Part shown: one piece after another, positions 42,377 through 51,129 of the stretch | Numbering within the stretch: position 1 is the first letter of the stretch | How the letters are laid out: each line of letters opens with the position of its first letter | Program-made: the position numbers and the translations under genes | Notes under the pieces: model-generated | Databases searched by the model: none | Told to the model about the DNA's origin: nothing | The model's input: only the letters and a program-made list of their open reading frames with translations | Assembly (NCBI RefSeq): GCF_014647835.1 | Contig: NZ_BMPY01000033.1 | Location: 1 to 64,000 of the forward strand | Direction: 5' to 3' | DNA length: 64,000 bases | Source: Microbispora rosea subsp. aerata | Lineage (GTDB): Bacteria; Actinomycetota; Actinomycetes; Streptosporangiales; Streptosporangiaceae

Positions 42377-43168
42377 TCACGAAGAGATGTCGCGGAGGAA
42401 GGCCGCCGTCGCGGAGTCGGCCGGGTAGAACGACTCGATGGCCAGCTCGGAGACCGTGATGTCGAGCGGGGTGCCGAAGGTCGCCACGATGCTGAAGAAG
42501 GTCAGCTCCCGCCCGGCCCGCCGCACCCGCAGCGGCACGAGGATGTCGCCGGGGCCGGGCAGCTCCACCTCGGGCTCGGGCTGGTCGCAGGGATATCCGC
42601 GCAGCTCGGCGTACAGCTCGCCGAGCAGCGGGTCGGCGGTGAGCGTGATCTGCCGCCGCAGCCGGCCGAGCAGGTGCGCCCGCCACTCGCCCAGGTTGAG
42701 GATGTGCGGGGCGAGGCCCTCGGGGTGCAGGGTCGCCCGCAGCACGTTGCTCAGCAGGTCGGGGTCGATCCCCTCCGCCAGCATCCCGATGCCGTCGTTG
42801 GCGTCGACAAGGTTCCAGCCCCGGTCCACCACCACCGCCGGATAGGGGTCGTGGGCCGACAGCAGCCGCCGTATCGCGTCGCACACCGCCGCCATCTGCG
42901 GCGAGGCCAGCGGCGACTCGCCGTAGACGGGGGCGTATCCGGCGGCGAGCAGCAGGTGGTTGCGCTCGCGGAGCGGCAGGTCGAGGTGCTCGGCGAGGCG
43001 GAGCACCATCTCGCGGCTGGGGGCGGCTCTGCCGGTTTCCAGGAAGCTGATGTGCCGGGTGGAGATCTCGGCCTGGTTGGACAGATCGAGCTGGCTCATC
43101 CGCCGGTGCTCACGCCACCGGCGCAGGAGTTCTCCGAACGGCCGCTGATGCGGGATGGCGACGGTCAC
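42377..43168 (-). CDS. XRE-family regulator with MmyB-like ligand-binding domain
   Basis: This 263-residue protein has an N-terminal helix-turn-helix (GELLRRWREHRRMSQLDLSNQAEISTRHISFLETG, residues about 10-65). A MmyB-like PAS-type domain follows (AAVCDAIRRLLSAHDPYPAVVVDRGWNLVDAND onwards). Related actinobacterial regulators bind fatty-acid-like ligands. The GTG start at 43168 lies 64 bp from the convergently placed ABC gene's end on the same strand. A role controlling the SRPBCC gene downstream is plausible from position only. Confidence 0.82.
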   Translation of the reverse strand: MTVAIPHQRPFGELLRRWREHRRMSQLDLSNQAEISTRHISFLETGRAAPSREMVLRLAEHLDLPLRERNHLLLAAGYAPVYGESPLASPQMAAVCDAIRRLLSAHDPYPAVVVDRGWNLVDANDGIGMLAEGIDPDLLSNVLRATLHPEGLAPHILNLGEWRAHLLGRLRRQITLTADPLLGELYAELRGYPCDQPEPEVELPGPGDILVPLRVRRAGRELTFFSIVATFGTPLDITVSELAIESFYPADSATAAFLRDISS

Positions 43169-43232
43169 GTTCCCGACGTTATCCGCCCGCCGATCGCGGC
43201 GGCGATTACCTCCGAGGTAGTCGCCGCCGCGA

Positions 43233-43982
43233 CTAGTGCCAGCGGAACAGCCGGGCCGCGGCGGCGCCGGCGGCCAGCGCCCAGCCCGCGAGCACGGCGA
43301 GGTGGAGCGGCTGGGGCGCCTGCCCGCCGAGGGCGTCCATCAGCCCCTGCCCGAAGGCCCCCGTGGGCGTGAAGTCGCTGATCCGGCGCAGCAGTTCGGG
43401 CATCAGCGGCCGGGGCAGCCACATCCCGGCGAGGAACAGCAGGGGGAACATGAGGGTCGAGCCCACCCCCTGGACGACCCGGGAGCTGGGTGCGACGGCC
43501 GCCAGCAGCAGCCCGATGGCGAGGATGGTGACCGTGCCGAGGACGAAGACCGCCGCGAACGCCCAGGGCGAGCCGGGCAGCGGCACGTCGAGGACCAGGT
43601 GGCCCAGCACCAGCGTCAGCGTGGTGGCGACCACGGCCACGACCACGTTGATCAGCAGCTGGGCGGACAGCAGCGCGCTCGGCCGCACCGGCGTGGTGGA
43701 CAGCCGCCGCAGCACGCCGCGTTCCCGGTAGAGCACCAGGCCGGCCGGCAGCACGCTGAGCCCGAGCGTCACGATCGACAGCAGCACCATCATCGCCGTG
43801 AACGGCGCGTCCACGAACCGCTGCCCGCCCAGCGACGGGTCCGCGTCGCGGAATCCGGGGATCGTCGTGCCGAGCCCCAGCAGCAACCCCACCGGCAGCA
43901 CGATCGCGAAGAACACCGCGAGAGGCTCGCGGAGGAACAGCCGCGCCTCCACGGCCGCGAGTTTTCCGAAGGCCTTGGTCAT
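43233..43982 (-). CDS. ABC-2 type transporter permease (drug exporter type)
   Basis: This 249-residue protein has six hydrophobic segments and the ABC-2 membrane domain layout (AAVEARLFLREPLAVFFAIVLPVGLLLGLG, then YRERGVLRRLSTTPVRPSALL, a motif common in DrrB/NodJ-like permeases). It should pair with the ATPase encoded just upstream to export a hydrophobic drug or lipid. The ATG at 43982 overlaps the ATPase stop codon (ATGA), so translation is coupled. The pair is divergent from a two-component system that probably controls it. Confidence 0.9.
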   Translation of the reverse strand: MTKAFGKLAAVEARLFLREPLAVFFAIVLPVGLLLGLGTTIPGFRDADPSLGGQRFVDAPFTAMMVLLSIVTLGLSVLPAGLVLYRERGVLRRLSTTPVRPSALLSAQLLINVVVAVVATTLTLVLGHLVLDVPLPGSPWAFAAVFVLGTVTILAIGLLLAAVAPSSRVVQGVGSTLMFPLLFLAGMWLPRPLMPELLRRISDFTPTGAFGQGLMDALGGQAPQPLHLAVLAGWALAAGAAAARLFRWH

Positions 43983-44875
43983 GACTCCTCCGTGCCGGTG
44001 AGAACGAGGAACGCGTCGTCGAGGGTGGTGCGCTCCATGCGCAGGCCACGGGTGCGCGACGGGGGCAGCACGGCGGCGACGGCGCTCAGCAGGTCGCCGG
44101 TGCCGGTGACGACGACCTCCGCGCCGTGCCCGTCGGCCGTGCCGGCGCCCCCGCGGTCGGCAACGGTGACGGACGCCACCTCGGGCAGCGAGCGAAGGGC
44201 GTCGACCGGCTCGTCGGTGTGGAAGACCAGGCGCTGCTCGCCGCCGGCGCGGGCGATCAGCCCGGCGGGGGTGTCCACCGCCCGCACGCGGCCCCGGGAG
44301 ATGACCGCGACCCGGTCGCACAGGCGCTCCACCTCCTCCATGAAGTGGGTCACGAGCAGGACGGTGACCCCGCGCTCCTTGATCCGGGCGACCAGGTCCC
44401 ACGTCTCGCGGCGGGCCCGCGGATCGAGACCGGTGGTGAGCTCGTCGAGTATCGCGACGCGCGGGCTTCCGACCAGCGCGAGCGCGACCGACAGCCGCTG
44501 GCGCTGCCCGCCCGACAGCTTCGCGAAGGGCGCCCGCGGGTCGAGCCCGGCCTCCTCGGCCAGGGCCCGCCAGTCGGCCGGCCGGGAGTAGAACGAGGCG
44601 TAGAGCGCCAGAGCCTCCCCGACCCGGATCTTGTCGGGCAGCGTGCACTCCTGGAGCTGCACGCCGACCTGCTCCTTCAGGTCCGCCTCGACGGTGATCG
44701 TGCCGGAGGTGGGGGTGCGCAGCCCGGCGACGCACTCGACCGTCGTCGTCTTGCCCGCCCCGTTGCGGCCCACGATGCCGAAGATCTCGCCCTCCTCCAC
44801 GGAGAACGACACGTCTTCGACCGCCACCCGCGTTCCGTACGTCTTGCGGAGGTGGTCCACGGTGATGATTGCCAT
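43979..44875 (-). CDS. ABC transporter ATP-binding protein (drug exporter type)
   Basis: This 298-residue ATPase has Walker A GRNGAGKTT, signature LSGGQRQRL, Walker B VAILDELTTGLD and H-loop LVTHFMEE. The C-terminal extension after residue 215 is typical of DrrA-like exporters. The Walker B-following sequence is ELTTGLD in place of the usual EPTTGLD. The ATG at 44875 is the first of the coding-like region. It begins a two-gene operon with the permease and faces the histidine kinase gene across 132 bp. Confidence 0.92.
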   Translation of the reverse strand: MAIITVDHLRKTYGTRVAVEDVSFSVEEGEIFGIVGRNGAGKTTTVECVAGLRTPTSGTITVEADLKEQVGVQLQECTLPDKIRVGEALALYASFYSRPADWRALAEEAGLDPRAPFAKLSGGQRQRLSVALALVGSPRVAILDELTTGLDPRARRETWDLVARIKERGVTVLLVTHFMEEVERLCDRVAVISRGRVRAVDTPAGLIARAGGEQRLVFHTDEPVDALRSLPEVASVTVADRGGAGTADGHGAEVVVTGTGDLLSAVAAVLPPSRTRGLRMERTTLDDAFLVLTGTEES

Positions 44876-44929
44876 GCCGACGACGCTAGGAACCGGGCGG
44901 GCGGCGCGGAATGCGCCTGCGAACCCGGC

Positions 44930-44953
44930 AGGGGTGGGGTTTTCTCCACCCCT
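44930..44953. promoter_or_regulatory. Inverted repeat in the ABC exporter/two-component divergent promoter
   Basis: AGGGGTGG (44930-44937) and CCACCCCT (44946-44953) form a perfect 8-bp inverted repeat with an 8-bp spacer. It sits 55 bp from both start codons, a suitable place for binding by the LuxR-type response regulator encoded downstream. Confidence 0.5.
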
Positions 44954-45007
44954 ATCGGGGGGTTGCGGCCACTGTGCCGATTTGCCGCGGGCCCGCACAC
45001 TGGACTC

Positions 45008-46507
45008 ATGACCCCGCTTCGGCCGACCCTCACCGCCCTGGCACGCGGCGCCGCCCTCGCCGGTCTCGCCCTGCTGAGCCTGGCCGCCGGTCTGGCGATG
45101 CTGACGGCGGTGGTGCTCACCTTCCTGCTCGGCCTGGTGATCGTCTTTCCCCCGGCCGTACGGCTCGCGCGGGCCGTGACCCGGTGGCAGCGCGAGCTGG
45201 CCGCCCGCTGGTCGGGCGTGCGGATCGACGATCCGTACCGGCCCGCGCCGCCCCCGCCGGTGCCGCAGGCCGACGGCTGGTATCGCGACGGCCGCACCCT
45301 CTACAAGAGGCCCACGATCCCGGCCTTCAACCAGCGGTGGAACTGGATGAGCAGAGACCCGGCCACCTGGCGCGACTTCGCCTTCCTGCTGTCGGCGCCG
45401 GTGGCCGGGGGGCTCGTGGTCGCCGCCCCGCCGCTCGCGGTCGCGTACGGCGTCGCCCGGGCGGCCGGAGGCGACCCGGCGATTGGCGCGGCCGTGATCC
45501 TGCTCGCGGCTATCGGCGCGCGCTGGTACGCGCCGTGGGCGGTGCGCGTGCACGGCCGGGTGGCGGCCGCGCTGCTCGGGCCCACCGAGAAGGCGAGGCT
45601 GGCCCAGCGGGTCAGCCGCCTCGACGCCGCCCGCACCGAGGTGGTCGACGCGCAGGCGGCGGAGCTGCGCAGGATCGAGCGCGACCTGCACGACGGCGCC
45701 CAGGCCCGCCTGGTGGCGATCGGCATGACGATCGGCGCGGCCGAGCAACTGCTGGAAAGCGACCCGCAGGCCGCCCGGGCGCTGCTCGGCAAGGCGAGGG
45801 AGGCGTCGGCGACCGCGCTGCAGGAGATTCGGCGGCTGGTGCGCGGCATCCATCCCCCGGTGCTGGCCGAGCGCGGCCTGGGCGACGCCGTACGCGCCCT
45901 CGCCCTGGACAGCCCGCTGCGCACCCACGTCACGGTCGACCTGCCCGAGCGCGCCTCCGCGCCGCTGGAGTCGGCGGCGTACTTCGCGGTGAGCGAGCTG
46001 CTGGCCAACGCCGCCCGGCACGGTGACGCGACCGAGGCGTGGGTGGACGTGAGCGCGCAGGGCTCGGCGCTGCGGGTGACGGTGACCGACGACGGCCGCG
46101 GCGGCGCGGACCCCGAGCGCGGCACGGGACTGCGCGGCATCGAGCGCAGGCTCGGGGCCTTCGACGGCGTCCTCGCGGTGAACAGCCCCGCGGGCGGCCC
46201 GACCACGGCCGTCGTCGAACTGCCCCGGGCGTTCCGGGCCAAGCCCGCGCCGACGACCCCGTGGCGCTACTTCGGCCGCCTGTGCTGGGTGCTGTGGCCG
46301 ATCGCGCTGTTCCCGCAGGGGCTGATCGCGATGGTGTTCAAGCTGGTGGATTCGCCGGTTAAGTCCTGGTTCCTGGGCCTGCACGTGCCCGAGCCCTTCC
46401 AGTGGCCGGTCATCGTGGGCATGATCGCTCTTGGCGGCGGCCTGCTGGCCGTCGCGCTGACGACGACGGTGCGCGGCGGGCAGACGGAGGACGGCGCGTG
46501 CGGGTAG
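45008..46507 (+). CDS. Sensor histidine kinase (HisKA_3 type) with C-terminal membrane helices
   Basis: This 499-residue kinase of the NarL/LiaS-type class has N-terminal hydrophobic segments (about 10-50) and a further pair at about 125-180. The HisKA_3 phosphoacceptor is His228 in IERDLHDGAQARL. The ATPase domain has ELLANAARHG, VTDDGRGGAD and GTGLRGIERRLGAFDG. Unusually, two more membrane helices follow it (about 420-445 and 465-490). The ATG at 45008 was chosen because the open frame upstream is antisense to the ABC ATPase. It overlaps the response regulator by 10 bp. Confidence 0.92.
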   Translation: MTPLRPTLTALARGAALAGLALLSLAAGLAMLTAVVLTFLLGLVIVFPPAVRLARAVTRWQRELAARWSGVRIDDPYRPAPPPPVPQADGWYRDGRTLYKRPTIPAFNQRWNWMSRDPATWRDFAFLLSAPVAGGLVVAAPPLAVAYGVARAAGGDPAIGAAVILLAAIGARWYAPWAVRVHGRVAAALLGPTEKARLAQRVSRLDAARTEVVDAQAAELRRIERDLHDGAQARLVAIGMTIGAAEQLLESDPQAARALLGKAREASATALQEIRRLVRGIHPPVLAERGLGDAVRALALDSPLRTHVTVDLPERASAPLESAAYFAVSELLANAARHGDATEAWVDVSAQGSALRVTVTDDGRGGADPERGTGLRGIERRLGAFDGVLAVNSPAGGPTTAVVELPRAFRAKPAPTTPWRYFGRLCWVLWPIALFPQGLIAMVFKLVDSPVKSWFLGLHVPEPFQWPVIVGMIALGGGLLAVALTTTVRGGQTEDGACG

Positions 46508-47145
46508 TGCTGGCCGAAGACCTGCATCTGCTGCGTGAAGGGCTGGTCGCCCTGCTGCGCGCGCACGGCTTCGACGTGGTCGCGGCGGTCGAGTCCGGCC
46601 CCGAGCTGCTCGCCGCCCTGATCGGCGAGCGCCCCGACGTGGCCGTCGTGGACGTACGGCTCCCGCCGACCTTCACCGACGAGGGGCTGCAGGCCGTCCT
46701 GGCCGCCCGCCGGCAGGTGCCGGGGCTGCCGGTCCTCGTGCTCTCCCAGCACGTCGAGCAGCTGTACGCCAGGGAGCTGCTGGCCGACGGATCCGGCGGC
46801 GTCGGCTACCTGCTGAAAGACCGGGTGTTCAACGCCGAGCAGTTCGTCGACGCCGTACGCCGGGTCGCGAGCGGCGGGACGGCCATGGACCCCGAGGTGA
46901 TCGCCCGGCTCCTGGCGAGCAACGCGCGCAACGAGCCGCTCGGCCGCCTCACCCCCCGGGAGCGCGAGGTGCTCGAACTGATGGCCGAGGGCAGGTCGAA
47001 CGCCGCGATCGCGCAGCGGCTGTTCCTCAGCGACAGCGCGGTGGGCAAGCACACCGCGAGCATCTTCGCCAAGCTCGGCCTGGCGCCCTCCGACGACGAC
47101 AACCGCCGGGTGCTCGCCGTCCTCGCCTTCCTCAACAGCAAGTAG
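46498..47145 (+). CDS. LuxR-family response regulator
   Basis: This 215-residue regulator has a receiver domain with the phosphoacceptor Asp52 in VAVVDVRLPP, the acidic pair AED at the N-terminus and the conserved Lys in YLLKDR. The LuxR-type helix-turn-helix is LTPREREVLELMAEGRSNAAIAQRL (about 150-175). The GTG at 46498 follows GGAGGACGGC and lies within the kinase gene end. With the kinase it should control the divergent ABC exporter, in the manner of drug-sensing systems. The tail DDDNRRVLAVLAFLNS is typical of actinobacterial members. Confidence 0.93.
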   Translation: MRVVLAEDLHLLREGLVALLRAHGFDVVAAVESGPELLAALIGERPDVAVVDVRLPPTFTDEGLQAVLAARRQVPGLPVLVLSQHVEQLYARELLADGSGGVGYLLKDRVFNAEQFVDAVRRVASGGTAMDPEVIARLLASNARNEPLGRLTPREREVLELMAEGRSNAAIAQRLFLSDSAVGKHTASIFAKLGLAPSDDDNRRVLAVLAFLNSK

Positions 47146-47213
47146 CGCCGCCGGGATTGTCGGTGCGGGCCGCTACGTTGGGGAGCCAGTTGTGGCGCAG
47201 GCGGGAGGTCGGC

Positions 47214-48305
47214 ATGAAATTCCAGGTCAACCGTGATGTTCTGGCCGACGCGGTGGCGTGGGCGGCGCGGGTGCTGCCCGCCAGGCCCGCCGTGCCCGTG
47301 CTCGCGGGCCTGCTCCTGGAGGCGGGTGACGACCTGCGGGTGTCCGCCTTCGACTACGAGGTGTCGGCGCGGGTGGAGGCCGAAGCCGACGTGGCCGAGC
47401 CAGGGCGGGTGCTGATCCCCGGGAAGGTCCTGGCCGAGATCACCCGCAGCCTGCCGTCCCGGCCCGTGGAGATCGCCACGAGCGGCGCCGAGGCGGTGCT
47501 CACCTGCGGCAGCGCGGAGTTCGGGCTGCTCACCATGCCCGACGAGGACTTCCCCGCGATCCCGGCGATGCCGCCGAAGGTCGGCGCGGTGGGCGGCGGC
47601 GTCTTCGCCGACGCGGTCCGGCAGGTCGCGGCGGCGGCGAGCCGCGACGACACGCTGCCCATGCTCACCGGCGTCCGCGTGGACATCGAGGGCGTGCGGG
47701 TGTCGATGGCCGCCACCGACCGCTACCGCATCGCGGCGAGCGAGTTTCTGTGGCATCCGGAGCGGGAGGGCGAGCGGCACGGCGTGGTCGTCCCGGCGCG
47801 GGTGCTGGTCGAGGTGGCGCGATCGCTGCGCGACGGCGAGGTCGCGGTCGGCCTGGGCGGCAACGTGGCGGGCTTCGAGAGCCAGGGGCGCACCACGACC
47901 GTGCGCCTGCTGGACGACCAGTTCATCGACTACCGGTCCCGGCTCACCGGTGAGTGGGGCATCCACGCCGACGTGGCGGTGGGGCCGTTCGCGGAGGCCG
48001 TCAAACGGGTCGTGCTGGTCGCCGAGCGCAACACGGCGGTCCGGCTGTCGTTCTCGCGGGGGCAGGTGCGGATCCGGGCCGGGGGCGGCGACATCGGCAG
48101 GGGCTCGGAGATCGTGGAGGCCGAGCTGGAGGGGCCGGACATCGAGATCGCCTTCCAGCCGCACTTCCTGCTCGACGGGCTCGAAGGCGTCGGCACCGAG
48201 CGGGCCCGCATCCACATGGACTCTCCGACCCGTCCCGCGTTGATCACCGATGAGGGCGAGGACCCCGGCTTCCGCTACCTCGTCATGTCCCTGCGGCTCG
48301 GCTGA
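47214..48305 (+). CDS. Second DNA polymerase III beta sliding clamp (DnaN paralogue)
   Basis: This 363-residue protein has the three-domain clamp architecture. It starts MKFQVNRDVLADAVAWAARVLPARPAVPVLAG and continues with LRVSAFDYEVSARVEAEADV, the middle-domain DTLPMLTGVRVDIEGVRVSMAATDRYRIA, and a C-terminal FQPHFLLDGLEGVG. It ends YLVMSLRLG instead of the canonical YLLMPMRL/YLLMPVR, so the partner-binding pocket differs. The ATG at 47214 has GGGAGG 7 nt upstream. Its neighbours are a two-component system and a GntR regulator, not dnaA or recF, so this is an accessory clamp beside the one expected near oriC. Confidence 0.9.
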   Translation: MKFQVNRDVLADAVAWAARVLPARPAVPVLAGLLLEAGDDLRVSAFDYEVSARVEAEADVAEPGRVLIPGKVLAEITRSLPSRPVEIATSGAEAVLTCGSAEFGLLTMPDEDFPAIPAMPPKVGAVGGGVFADAVRQVAAAASRDDTLPMLTGVRVDIEGVRVSMAATDRYRIAASEFLWHPEREGERHGVVVPARVLVEVARSLRDGEVAVGLGGNVAGFESQGRTTTVRLLDDQFIDYRSRLTGEWGIHADVAVGPFAEAVKRVVLVAERNTAVRLSFSRGQVRIRAGGGDIGRGSEIVEAELEGPDIEIAFQPHFLLDGLEGVGTERARIHMDSPTRPALITDEGEDPGFRYLVMSLRLG

Positions 48306-48345
48306 CGGCCGTCGAGCCGGACCGTGCCGGAGCGCGGCCGGGGAG

Positions 48346-49035
48346 TCAGGACGTGAGGGTGGCGGAGTCGGTGAGGGCGATGAGGATGTGCTCCATGCAC
48401 GCGTGGCCCGCCCGCTCGGCCGCGGCGGCGTCGCCGGCGACGATCGCGCGCACGATCGCGTCGTGGGGGATGTAGTTCTCCTCCAGGGAGCCCCCGGCCG
48501 CCGCGATGCTCGTCCGCAGCGCCGCGGAGAAGTCGACGTAGAGGTCGATCAGCACCCTGTTGTGCGTGGCCTCGACGACCGCCACGTGAAAGGCGAGGTC
48601 GGCCTCGACGAACGCCTCGGGGTCGCCGCCCGACCATGCCTTCTCACGTGCGGCCAGCGCCGCCTCGATCGACGCGATGTCCTCGTCGGTCCGCCGCGTC
48701 GCGGCGAGCCGGGCCGCCTCGACCTCCAGCGCACGCCGGACCTCCAGGATCTCCAGCTGCTCGGCCGCACGCAGCCGCCTGGCCATCGCACCGGAAAGCT
48801 CGCTGGTGGCCCGCACATACGTGCCGTCGCCCTGGCGGCACTCCAGCAGACCGGCGTGGGTCAGCGCGCGCACCGCCTCACGCACCGTGTTCCTGCCGAC
48901 ACCCAGATGCTCGGCGAGCACCGTCTCGGTGGGAATCTTGGCATTCATCTGCCAGGCCCCGGAGGTGATCTGCTCCTTGAGCTGGTCGATCACCTGGTCC
49001 ACGAGAGACGCCCGCTGCGCCGTCCGCAGGCTCAC
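48346..49035 (-). CDS. GntR-family regulator, FadR subfamily
   Basis: This 229-residue regulator has the GntR winged helix (LVDQVIDQLKEQITSGAWQMNAKIPTETVLAEHLGVGRNTVREAVRAL, about 10-70). An all-helical FCD domain follows, with metal-ligand candidates in EADLAFHVAVVEATHNRVLI, PHDAIVRAI and AGHACMEHI. The GTG at 49035 follows AAAGGAGG at 6 nt. A perfect palindrome lies 24 bp upstream, so autoregulation is likely. The FCD domain implies a carboxylate effector. No catabolic gene is next to it, so its target is not apparent. Confidence 0.9.
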   Translation of the reverse strand: MSLRTAQRASLVDQVIDQLKEQITSGAWQMNAKIPTETVLAEHLGVGRNTVREAVRALTHAGLLECRQGDGTYVRATSELSGAMARRLRAAEQLEILEVRRALEVEAARLAATRRTDEDIASIEAALAAREKAWSGGDPEAFVEADLAFHVAVVEATHNRVLIDLYVDFSAALRTSIAAAGGSLEENYIPHDAIVRAIVAGDAAAAERAGHACMEHILIALTDSATLTS

Positions 49036-49058
49036 GTCAGCCTCCTTTAGGGTTGCCA

Positions 49059-49071
49059 ATCATCCGATGAT
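49059..49071. promoter_or_regulatory. GntR operator
   Basis: ATCAT-CCG-ATGAT is an inverted repeat of the kind bound by FadR-subfamily GntR regulators. It lies 24 bp before the GntR gene start and 64 bp beyond the stop of the neighbouring XRE-TPR gene. Confidence 0.65.
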
Positions 49072-49134
49072 GGAATGAGTGGTAGACCCTTATTATTCCA
49101 GAGCCGCCGAAACAGGTCCGGAGCCCCGGGAGGA

Positions 49135-50457
49135 CTATCGAGCGAGCACCGTCGTGGTCATGGAGCCCGGTATGTTCACCCGGATTCCGACCGCTTCCAG
49201 GGCTCTACGATATGCCCCTGTCTGCCGGTCCAGGTTGCCGGCCTGGCCCCACAGGTCTCCGAGCATGCGCCAGGCCCGCGCGGTCTCCCGGTCGGCCGCC
49301 TCGCATTCCAGCAGATCGTGCGCCCGGCTGAGCGCGACACCCGGGTCTTGGGACCGTGCCAACGCCACCTGGGCGAGGACCATGTGCGCCGTCGCCCCGG
49401 TCGTGCCCTTGGCGGCGTCCAACAGATTCAGTGCCCGCTCGGCGATTTCGACTGCGGATTCCGTGTCTCCGAGCCGGAACCGCACGGAAGCCAGCACCAC
49501 AAGGCTCCGCGCGTACTCCCGCAGCTCGGCCGGGAACGCCGCGAGCACGTCCACCGCGGACGTCGCGAGGGCATTGGCTCGATCCAAATCCGTGTTTTCC
49601 GGATCTGACGCGGTGATGCGAGCCCAGTGCATCGCGATGCGGGCGCGGCGCACGGCGATCCGGGCCGGGCGGCCCGCCGCGAGGGCGTCCTCGGCGAGCT
49701 GCACGGCCAGCGCCGAGTCCTCGCCGTCGGCCGCCGTCACGCTGGCCTGCCACAGAGCGCGGACCTCCGCGCTGCGGTCGCCGACGCGCACCGGGCCGGC
49801 CGTCGACAGCACCCGCTCGACGTACGGCAGGCCGCTCTCGGTCTCCACCAGCGCCAGCGCCAGCTCCACCGCCAGCTCGCCCTCAACCACGCCGAGCCGG
49901 TCGACCTGGCTCAGCGCGTGCGCGCCGAGGTCACGGGCCCGGAGCCGGTCGCCGGCCCGCTGGTAGCAGCGGCACAGCGCGACGGTCAGCGGCAGGTCGG
50001 CGAGGCGCTCGGGGTGCGCGGCGGCCTCACGGCGCAGGCGCTCGTACGCCTCGACGGCCCGGCCGATGCGGCCCTGGGCCTCCAGCGCCCGGGCCACGCC
50101 GAGCCGCGCGTGGGCGGCCAGCATCGCGTTGTCCTCGCCCGCCGCCTTGACGATCTCAGTGAAGCGGTCGGCCGCCACGGCGGGGTCGCCGTGATACAGC
50201 TCGAGCTCGGCATGTCGCAGGCCGAGCTCGGTGTCGATGCGCTGCCGGGGTTCGATCCCGTGGAGGAGAAACTCGGTGGTGCAACCGAGCCGCTCCGCGA
50301 GCAACCGGGCGACGACCGGCGTGGGCGTCCGCTTACCGGACTCGATGAGTGAGACGTAACTGTCGGAGAGGTCGGGTCCGGCCAACTGGGCCTGCGACAT
50401 GCGCCTGCTCAACCGCAATCCGCGGACGCGGTCACCGATGGTTCCCTGACTCGGCAT
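49135..50457 (-). CDS. XRE-family regulator with TPR repeats
   Basis: This 440-residue protein has an N-terminal helix-turn-helix (IGDRVRGLRLSRRMSQAQLAGPDLSDSYVSLIESGKRTP, about 5-70). About 350 residues of helical TPR-like repeats follow (for example AVEAYERLRREAAAHPERLADLPLTVALCRCYQRAGDRL and SAVEIAERALNLLDAAKG). It resembles actinobacterial transcription factors of the BldD/peptide-sensing type, but I cannot name its ligand. The ATG at 50457 is the only good start. A palindrome, GCCATAATGGC, lies about 40 bp upstream. Confidence 0.85.
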   Translation of the reverse strand: MPSQGTIGDRVRGLRLSRRMSQAQLAGPDLSDSYVSLIESGKRTPTPVVARLLAERLGCTTEFLLHGIEPRQRIDTELGLRHAELELYHGDPAVAADRFTEIVKAAGEDNAMLAAHARLGVARALEAQGRIGRAVEAYERLRREAAAHPERLADLPLTVALCRCYQRAGDRLRARDLGAHALSQVDRLGVVEGELAVELALALVETESGLPYVERVLSTAGPVRVGDRSAEVRALWQASVTAADGEDSALAVQLAEDALAAGRPARIAVRRARIAMHWARITASDPENTDLDRANALATSAVDVLAAFPAELREYARSLVVLASVRFRLGDTESAVEIAERALNLLDAAKGTTGATAHMVLAQVALARSQDPGVALSRAHDLLECEAADRETARAWRMLGDLWGQAGNLDRQTGAYRRALEAVGIRVNIPGSMTTTVLAR

Positions 50458-50493
50458 CTGATCTCACAGGGCGGGGGAAGGGTCAATAGTGTC

Positions 50494-50504
50494 GCCATAA
50501 TGGC
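50494..50504. promoter_or_regulatory. Palindrome upstream of the XRE-TPR gene
   Basis: GCCAT-A-ATGGC is a perfect 5-1-5 palindrome 37 bp before the start codon. It may be an autoregulatory operator. No firm -10/-35 pair could be assigned. Confidence 0.4.
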
Positions 50505-50598
50505 ACGAAGCGACCGAATCGTGTAACCCTCCGTCAAGAATCACGACGGTGAAGGTTCGATCACGGTGGACGAGACAGCGGACGGGGGACGCCGTCCG

Positions 50599-51129
50599 TC
50601 AGTCGTCGTCGTCATCCTTGCCGGGGAAGATCATCTGGCAGACCTCGAGGTACAAGGTCTCCGGATAGGGGATGTGGGGAACGGTACGCAGGGCCTGATC
50701 CTGGCCGGCCGACTCCATGACGAACTCGCCGTAGCCGAGCATGCGGCCGAGGAGCGAGCGTCGGAAGCTCATGTCGGTGACCTTGCTCAGGGGCATCATC
50801 GCGACCTTGCGCGTGATGAGGCCCGTGGTGAGAAGCATGCGCTGGGAGGTGACGACGAAGTAGTCGACCGACCACTCCGCGACCTTCCATACGAAACGAA
50901 CCAGCAGCAGGAGCCAGGCCCACCAGACGATGGCCAGAGCCTGGCTCGCGCCGTTGTCGCTCAGGAACTTGCTGAGGATCCCGGCGAGGACGAGGCCACC
51001 GAAGATCTCGGCGATCGGCCGCAGGAGCACGGCGGGGTGCCGCCGCACCATGATGACTTGCTGTTCGTGGGGGAGGAGGTAACGGTTGACCGACGACGGG
51101 GCGGAGTCCCCGTGGGTCACAAGTCTCAT
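50599..51129 (-). CDS. PH domain-containing membrane protein
   Basis: This 176-residue protein has an N-terminal LLPHEQQVIMVRRHPAVLLRP motif and two membrane helices (about 38-80). A bacterial PH (bPH2) domain follows: WSVDYFVVTSQRMLLTTGLITRKVAMMPLSKVTDMSF. It ends in an acidic GKDDDDD tail. Similar proteins sit at the inner membrane face, function unknown. The ATG at 51129 overlaps the stop of the upstream small membrane protein (ATGA), so the two are coupled. Confidence 0.85.
   Translation of the reverse strand: MRLVTHGDSAPSSVNRYLLPHEQQVIMVRRHPAVLLRPIAEIFGGLVLAGILSKFLSDNGASQALAIVWWAWLLLLVRFVWKVAEWSVDYFVVTSQRMLLTTGLITRKVAMMPLSKVTDMSFRRSLLGRMLGYGEFVMESAGQDQALRTVPHIPYPETLYLEVCQMIFPGKDDDDD

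Noticed and set aside
48582-48598. CACGTGAAA and a similar sequence at 54202 as further parS sites
   Set aside because: Only half of the palindrome is present in each; the left arm does not match.
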